A stretch of 64,000 nt of DNA, taken from contig NC_072796.1 in assembly GCF_028583425.1 (NCBI RefSeq), positions 129,925,464-129,989,463 on the forward strand, given 5' to 3'. Source of the DNA: Eublepharis macularius (lineage: Eukaryota; Chordata; Lepidosauria; Squamata; Eublepharidae). Of this stretch, positions 58,792 through 64,000 are shown in pieces. The position numbers and the translations under genes are program-made. Numbering within the stretch: the first letter of the stretch is position 1; each line of letters opens with the position of its first letter. Under the pieces are notes generated by a model, which saw nothing but the letters and a program-made list of their open reading frames with translations, made no database searches and was not told the origin of the DNA.

Positions 58792-59837
58792 GTACCTTTG
58801 GGGCCAGCTCAATCGATGGCAAAAATCAGGTTTTAATGTGTGTTCAAAAAAGGAGGCATGGCTTAACTTGGTTTTAACATTGCACGATGGCTTACAGTGT
58901 TTTAGTGTTGTCAAGGGACTTGCAACTCTGTGGTTGAGCCTCAGCTTGAGAAAGCAATGACCAGATTTTGAAAAGTGAGCTAGCCTAGAAAATCTCCTAA
59001 AATTTAAAGGACACCATTACATTGATGCATAGTGATTGCAGCGGCTCATGGGCTGCCCTCCAGGTTCTCGTTCAAAGTAACATCGAAAACCGTATTTGCA
59101 GATTGTTGCTCTGTTGGTTTCATACAAGACAGCCAATAAGTTTCTCGTCTGGTTTTCCTTTTTGTGATTGTGACTCTTTGCATATGGAGGCAGTGTCGAG
59201 TGGGAGTCAGAAGCGGCAGATGGCTTGAGCAGATGGCCTCGAAGTTATATCTCGGAGACAGTAGTTTCTGCAGCCCCCATAGTGAGTGGAGAAGAGCGCA
59301 TTCCCATCTTAAGGGCAAATGAACTTTTGCTGCTCTTAATGCCCTGCTTGAATGGAATATCTTTTTTGGTGTTAGTCATAAACGAGCAACTTAAATATCA
59401 GCTAGTCTTAGCTATTCTGCATATATGTTGTGTATGTAGAAGTAAGCTCAATTTTTAATTCCTTTTTGTATGTTTTCATTGGGATGCTCTTTTTCTAGCT
59501 GTACAATTTTTCTCACACTTTAAGGAGTTCAGTGTAGCGTACATAAGTCCCTACCCTGTCTTCAAAACAACTCGGAATAGTAGGTTAGGCCTTGCGTTCC
59601 CTAACCTACTAGGTTGAGCCTGGCAACCAGTGGAGACAAGCGGGTGTGGATATGCTGTCGCTAATATCACTATGTCATTTCTGGGTACAAACTGGAAGGG
59701 ACAAAGGGCAGCTCTAGGAATCACTGGAAACTCTATGGTAAAACCTAGTTAGGCCTCACCTTCCAAAGACTTTTAAGCTGTTATTTCCTTGTAGGAGATG
59801 CGGTCCAATTTAAGATGTTTTTTTCTTGAACTCTCAG

Positions 59838-60240
59838 AAGGTTTGTTAATTTCATCTTTGCCTCCCAGAAGGCTCTGTCAATTTCACCTCTCTAGTCCAA
59901 AACTGTTTGTGATCACAACCAGAGGGCAGCGAGGAATGGAAATGGGCTGGAGCTGCCAGACAGAGAAGGGCTTGGACTTGAAGAGGTTATAATGGGCTGA
60001 AGTTTCCCTTCCAGCATTTCACAGCCCCTGCACACAGCTCCAGTGTAGAACAAAGCCTTTGCCCTGCTGCCGGCTCTGTCTTTTTAAACTACCCTTCCTG
60101 GTTCTTCACATGTCAGATGTCTCGTGGGGTACTCATCTGTCCAGAAGGCTGGATATTAAAAATAAGGGAAGAGGAGTACACATTGTTCAGGCCATGATAT
60201 TAAGGCCTCTTTGTCTGTATAATGTAAGATGTTTATGTGA
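59838..60240. mobile_element. degraded relative of the fold-back family
   Basis: GGTTTGTTAATTTCATCTTT and GGCTCTGTCAATTTCACCTC (59840-59895), then CTCTGTCTTTTTAAACTACC (60073) and ATAATGTAAGATGTTTATGT (60219), resemble parts of 27888-28249. Split and diverged. Confidence 0.4.
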
Positions 60241-60391
60241 CTTCAGTGGGCACAGGGTGTAACCAGATGGTATCAGATGGTGCCCCTGGGTTGCTGTGGA
60301 GCAGCAGCAGAAATGGAAGGCATGAAGATGACATTATAACAATTAGTAGCTGGTCAAATGGTTTAGTTGACAAAAGGTGTTTTTGTTTCAG

Positions 60392-60526
60392 CCGCGCCTG
60401 CCCATCTTCCTCACTGGGGGGAGAAAAAGAAGAGAACCCATCTGTGCTTGCTGAAAACTGTTTCCGAGAACTGCTGGGCAGGGCGACCTACGGCAACATG
60501 AACCATGCTGTCCGACCAGTTTTTGC
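60392..60526 (+). CDS. EFR3A: EFR3A, coding exon 7
   Basis: Acceptor TGTTTTTGTTTCAG, donor GTGAGT. The exon contains a Ser-rich stretch (SRACPSSSLGGEKEENPS) and then VLAENCFRELLGRATYGNMN and HAVRPVFA. The Ser/Pro-rich linker followed by the conserved AENCFRELLGRA block is typical of EFR3. The first base completes a serine codon; the last two bases start an alanine codon. Confidence 0.94.
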
Positions 60527-60736
60527 GTGAGTAAGAGACCTGGAAAGAAAGTCACTGCCTCCTTCTCTGTGCTACCTTTGCCTTTGGGTTTTCTTAGGGA
60601 GCAGCTGGAATACTGAAGTTTGTGGAATCTTCCTGTATTCTCAGGTGTTGCATAGCCCATTTCCCATCCTCCAGTTTTATTCTTGGTAGGATAAATTCCA
60701 TTGCATGGGAATATATGTAAGGCCACCTACTCTGAG

Positions 60737-61101
60737 GGTCTCTCTAAATGCGATGAATTACACGCAGACACTCAAGTGAAGGGAGGTGCAATTTTAGCTA
60801 GGAAGCTGAGTTCTAAAAAGACAGATCGGAAGGCTTTGTCAATTTCCCCTCTCTACAGGGCCTGCAAATATCGCTGCTCAGGGGGTTCGTTTATTTCCTC
60901 TTCGCCTCCCAGAAGGGGAAGTGAAACTAACAGAGCTTTCGGGGAGGCAAAGAGGAAATAAATAAACCCCCTGAGCAGCCGATATTTGCAGGCTCTGTAG
61001 AGAGGGGAAATTGACAAAGCCTTCCGATTTGCCTTCATGGCTAACATTGTGCCTCCCTTCACTTGAGCATCTGTGTGTAATCCGTCTCATTTAAAGAGGC
61101 T
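60737..61101. mobile_element. fold-back element, about 365 bp
   Basis: Left AATTACACGCAGACACTCAA pairs with right TTGAGCATCTGTGTGTAAT. Shares the TTGTTAATTTCCTCTT-like and CCTCTCTACAG blocks with 27888-28249. Confidence 0.65.
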
Positions 61102-61104
61102 CTG

Positions 61105-61307
61105 AGTTGGGAAATTCTTGCAGATTTGAGAACAGAGACTGAGGAGAGCGAAGTTTGGGGAGGGGAGAGAGTTCAGCAGAGAGGTGATCCCACAAGAGTC
61201 CACCCTCCAAAGCTGCCGTTTCCTCCAAGGCAACTGATCTCTCTAGTCCGGAGATCAGCTGTAATTCCAGGGGAATTCTAGCCCCCGTCCAGAGGTTACC
61301 AGCCCTA
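61105..61307 (+). mobile_element. short hAT-like MITE, degraded
   Basis: GAGTTGGGAAATTCTTGCAG at the left and AGAGGTTACCAGCCCTAAA at the right. Same family as 6085-6303; no TSD found. Confidence 0.6.
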
Positions 61308-61867
61308 AATGTATGCCAGGCTATGCAAGCAGCTCTCTCTGCAGCAGGGGGCTCATTGTTGCTGACACTTTTGAGGAAAAGTAAGGCCCTAAGTACTAAG
61401 GGATAATTCATATTGGGACAGTGGCCCAAAGGGGAGCAGTTTAACCCTTCCGCCCCACACGCCACTTTCCAAGCCTGAAACGATCCTTTTGCCCTGGAGA
61501 AAACGCAGTTGTGACATACCAAGCGCCTGTGTCTTTCCCCCGACAAAGCAAAAAGCTCCAGGAGGCCATTTCAGGTTGAAGAAGGATTAAACATGCCTTC
61601 CATCACCTGCTGTAACTCCAGTCCAAATGAATGCTGCGTGCAGCCATTATTTAAAAGGAGCAAGTACTTTGTGGCTCTGGGCATGGAATTCCCTGCATCA
61701 GATAGCTAGTAGAAGAAAATGGGAAGACTTCATGCCCGTGCTCTGTCCATGCTTTGCTGACTTCCCGGGAAACGCCTTGGAAAAGTTTAGATTCTCGTTT
61801 TTTCAAGAATAATTGCAAAAGAGAGCCTTAGAGAAAATCTGTATGCACTGTATTTTATTTTGATTAG

Positions 61868-61946
61868 GCACTTAGACCATCATAGACTCTGGGATCCCAA
61901 TGAATTTGCTGTCTCCTGTTTCAAAATCATCATGTATTCTATACAG
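61868..61946 (+). CDS. EFR3A: EFR3A, coding exon 8
   Basis: Acceptor ATTTTGATTAG, donor GTATGT. After completing the split alanine codon it encodes HLDHHRLWDPNEFAVSCFKI and IMYSIQ, ending in phase 0. This matches the EFR3A continuation. The next exon was not seen up to base 64000, so the gene continues beyond the window. Confidence 0.94.
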
Positions 61947-62789
61947 GTATGTTTGGTTTTCTACTTTCACAATTAGGTAAGGTAAAGGTAGTCCCCTGTG
62001 CAAGCACCGAGTCATTACTGACCCATGGGGGGACGTCGCATCACGACGTTTTCTTGGCAGACTTCTTACGGGTGGTTTGTCATTGCCTTCCCCAGTCATC
62101 TACACTTTCACAATTAAAAAAAAAAACAGCAAAAGAATCGTTTCTCTGATTAGAGGCAGTTTAAATAATACAAGGTAATAAACTGCTCTCAGGCTCCTAA
62201 CCCCTTGTAGGAAAATCGCAAACGTTAACCCAAGCTCCATAGCCTACGGTTGCTGCACTCTGTTCCCTCAGACCGTTCTTGGCTCCAGAGGAGGCCAGTA
62301 GCCGTTTCACTCAAGTGGTATCAGAGGAGAATTTAGCCTCTGTCAAATCAATATGTTCTGCTTTCCGTGGATGCTTAACGGCCAGGCGGGCTCTCTTTTA
62401 GACACTTGGCTTGCCCCGTTCCTCCCCTCCAGCTCAATTCTCAAATCAGTGTCCTCAATCTATATATATCTACAGTGTCTAAAGGTTGCCCTTGAGAAGT
62501 GTTAGGAAACAGCAGCTGATGCAAAATTCAGCAGGCCGTGTCCTAACTGGGACGTGTGCCGCAAGCACATCACACATTCAGAAGCATTTGTGCTGGTTGA
62601 GGATTGGCTTTTGTAGTGCAGATCAAGATGTTGGTTTTTAACTCTTTCAAGCCCAAAAGAGCCTGAGCCCAACACAGGGCTCAAGATCTATTAGTTCTAA
62701 GAGGCTAATTATTTCTAAGAAGCACGAAGATTAAGACTCAAAGATTAAGACTCAAAGAGCGCTTGCCTCTCCCCAGATTATATGTTAAA

Positions 62790-63003
62790 GGGCCGTTTTT
62801 ACACGTCTTACCAGCCGCACAAAATCGTACAAAACTCCCAGAGCGACCGTGTCTTCCTGGCACGGTTTCCCGTCATGACTCTGGTTTGTGGCGCGAATCA
62901 TGCCACAAACCGGAGTCATGACAGGAAACCACGCCAGGAAGATGCCGTCATTCCTGGAGTTTTGCGCGATTTTATGCGGCGGGTAAGATGTGTGAAAATG
63001 GCC
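62790..63003. mobile_element. 214-bp palindromic element
   Basis: GGGCCGTTTTTACACGTCTT ... GTGTGAAAATGGCC. The stem continues to an inner hairpin GTCATGACTCTGGTTTGTGG / CCACAAACCGGAGTCATGAC near 62870-62925. Confidence 0.7.
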
Positions 63004-63109
63004 AAGGTCCCAACCCACTTCGGCTGCTCACTTCCCCATAGCTCCCTCTGTTAACATATTTTCTGATCAGTGATGCCTGCCAGAGTGGCTGATATCCTTC
63101 ACTTCTCTT

Positions 63110-63250
63110 CCATGTTATCTTCTCAACAACACTGTGGAGTAGGAGAGATTTTCTGTACCAAAGTCACTCAGCAAGCTTCCATGGAATAGTGCGGATTTAA
63201 ACCTGGGTCCCACATCATGCTGAAACTGGTAGCCCCATTTCCAAACACCT
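63110..63250 (-). mobile_element. MIR-like SINE fragment
   Basis: AAAGTCACTCAGCAAGCTTC and TTAAACCTGGGTCCCAC, the antisense SINE body and box B. Confidence 0.45.
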
Positions 63251-63332
63251 GGCTTTATGCCTGCCACACACAGAGTGTCTTAGTTTCCATTGCAAATAGG
63301 ATGGGGAGGACTGGAATATAGGGTGGGGAGAG

Positions 63333-63745
63333 CAGGGCTCATTTCAAGGGGGAACACGCAGGAACGCAGTTCCGGCAGTTCCCCAAAGAGGTCACATGTC
63401 AGGTGGCCCCGCCCACCTGACTCTCGGCCATTTTGGGCCCGTTTCGGCCTGGATCGGGCCTCTGACAGGTGCTGGATCACTCTCTTGTTCAGCAGTGGCC
63501 CAATCCTGACCATTTTGGGCCCCTTTTGGCCATTTTCAGCCCCTTTTTGCCATTTTGGGCCCAATTTTGGCCCTGAATGGCCAGGATTGGGTCCAAAGCA
63601 GCCAGGATAGGTGACATCAGGGGGTGTGGCATATGCAAATCAGTTATGCTAATGACATATTTCTGACGATGTCAAGGGGTGTGGCATATGCTAATGTGTT
63701 ATGCTAATGAGTTCCTCCAGCTCTTTTTCTACGAAATGACCCCTG
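63333..63745 (-). mobile_element. non-autonomous hAT-like element, perfect 8-bp TSD
   Basis: Starts CAGGGCTCATTTCAAGG, ends AAATGACCCCTG, with GGGGAGAG at 63325-63332 and 63746-63753. Fourth copy of the family. Confidence 0.88.
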
Positions 63746-64000
63746 GGGGAGAGAAATGGAATATCCTGGGCCAGGATATTCCATTCCCCTTTATGCTTTC
63801 ACTGCGACTCCCACTATCCTACTGAAGGCGATGGCCCATTTTGAGGCACCTAGTTTTATTTCCTGATGAGTTAATGCCTGATCGTCTTCGTCCTTCTGTG
63901 CAGCCCCACATTGGGACTGCGCAGGCGCAGGCCAGCCGCGGAAAAGATTTTTCTAGCTCTAAGAGATGTGAGGGGGACGTTCGGATCCACCGCGCATGCG

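Larger units (their letters stand above)
61947..64000 (+). other. EFR3A intron 8, start
   Basis: Begins at donor GTATGT. Holds the 214-bp hairpin, a MIR-like fragment and a hAT-like element. The last 130 bases (CTGCGCAGGCGCAGGCCAGC region) are GC-rich and resemble a dispersed repeat, not an exon. Confidence 0.6.

Noticed and set aside
58259..58822. 187-codon minus-strand open frame
   Set aside because: It is antisense to EFR3A exon 6 and a SINE, with no sign of coding constraint on that strand.
63880..64000. Next EFR3A exon near CTGTGCAG at 63896
   Set aside because: The following bases do not encode the expected EFR3A continuation and resemble a GC-rich dispersed repeat.

Overview
This is vertebrate nuclear DNA, almost certainly from a squamate reptile (a gecko-like lizard is plausible, but the species cannot be fixed from here). 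It is AT-moderate and intron-rich. It is crowded with tRNA-derived SINEs, CR1/L2-type LINE 3' ends, L1 fragments and many non-autonomous hAT-like elements, several of which still carry perfect 8-bp target-site duplications (TSDs). There are no prokaryotic genes, rRNAs or CRISPR arrays.

The one host gene is EFR3A on the + strand. Seven consecutive coding exons (exons 2 to 8 if the usual short first exon lies upstream) sit at 20120-20196, 23672-23799, 28801-28951, 33522-33643, 58642-58791, 60392-60526 and 61868-61946. Splice sites are canonical and the frame is continuous. The product is the palmitoylated plasma-membrane scaffold that anchors the phosphatidylinositol 4-kinase III alpha complex. 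The first coding exon was not found, and the gene runs out of the window on the right.

The remarkable object is in intron 5: a 15.27-kb, almost completely palindromic insertion at 36099-51372. Two arms of about 7.42 kb in inverted orientation flank a unique spacer of about 429 bp (43521-43949). The insertion is bounded by a perfect 6-bp direct repeat, AACAAT, and its ends read AGAAGAATAAGG...CCTTATTCTTCT. The arms appear essentially identical; the differences found are one homopolymer length change and one mismatch at the inner edge. Each arm holds a spliced, non-host-like gene of at least four phase-0 exons (40088-41366, mirrored at 46104-47382) with repeated Cys-rich modules. Each arm also has a candidate promoter preceded by three tandem repeats of about 140 bp, a second putative gene near the centre, and two degraded host retrotransposons (an L1 3' piece and an L2/CR1 3' piece) copied in both arms. 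The 6-bp TSD and AG...CT ends recall Maverick/Polinton elements and related integrating DNA viruses, but no polymerase, integrase, ATPase, protease or capsid gene was recognised. The best reading is a defective, inverted-dimer (snap-back-like) derivative moved in trans. This is the candidate undescribed system.

Elsewhere, intron 1 (1-20119) is a mosaic of SINEs, hAT-like elements, an L2/CR1 reverse-transcriptase remnant and a probable solo LTR. One hAT-like element (12971-13435) is nested inside an older repeat with a perfect TSD. Two families of small perfect-hairpin elements (120 bp and 204 bp) share the same terminal sequence. Other fold-back elements lie at 25007-25667, 27888-28249, 60737-61101 and 62790-63003. 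Coordinates of repeats without a stated TSD are approximate.
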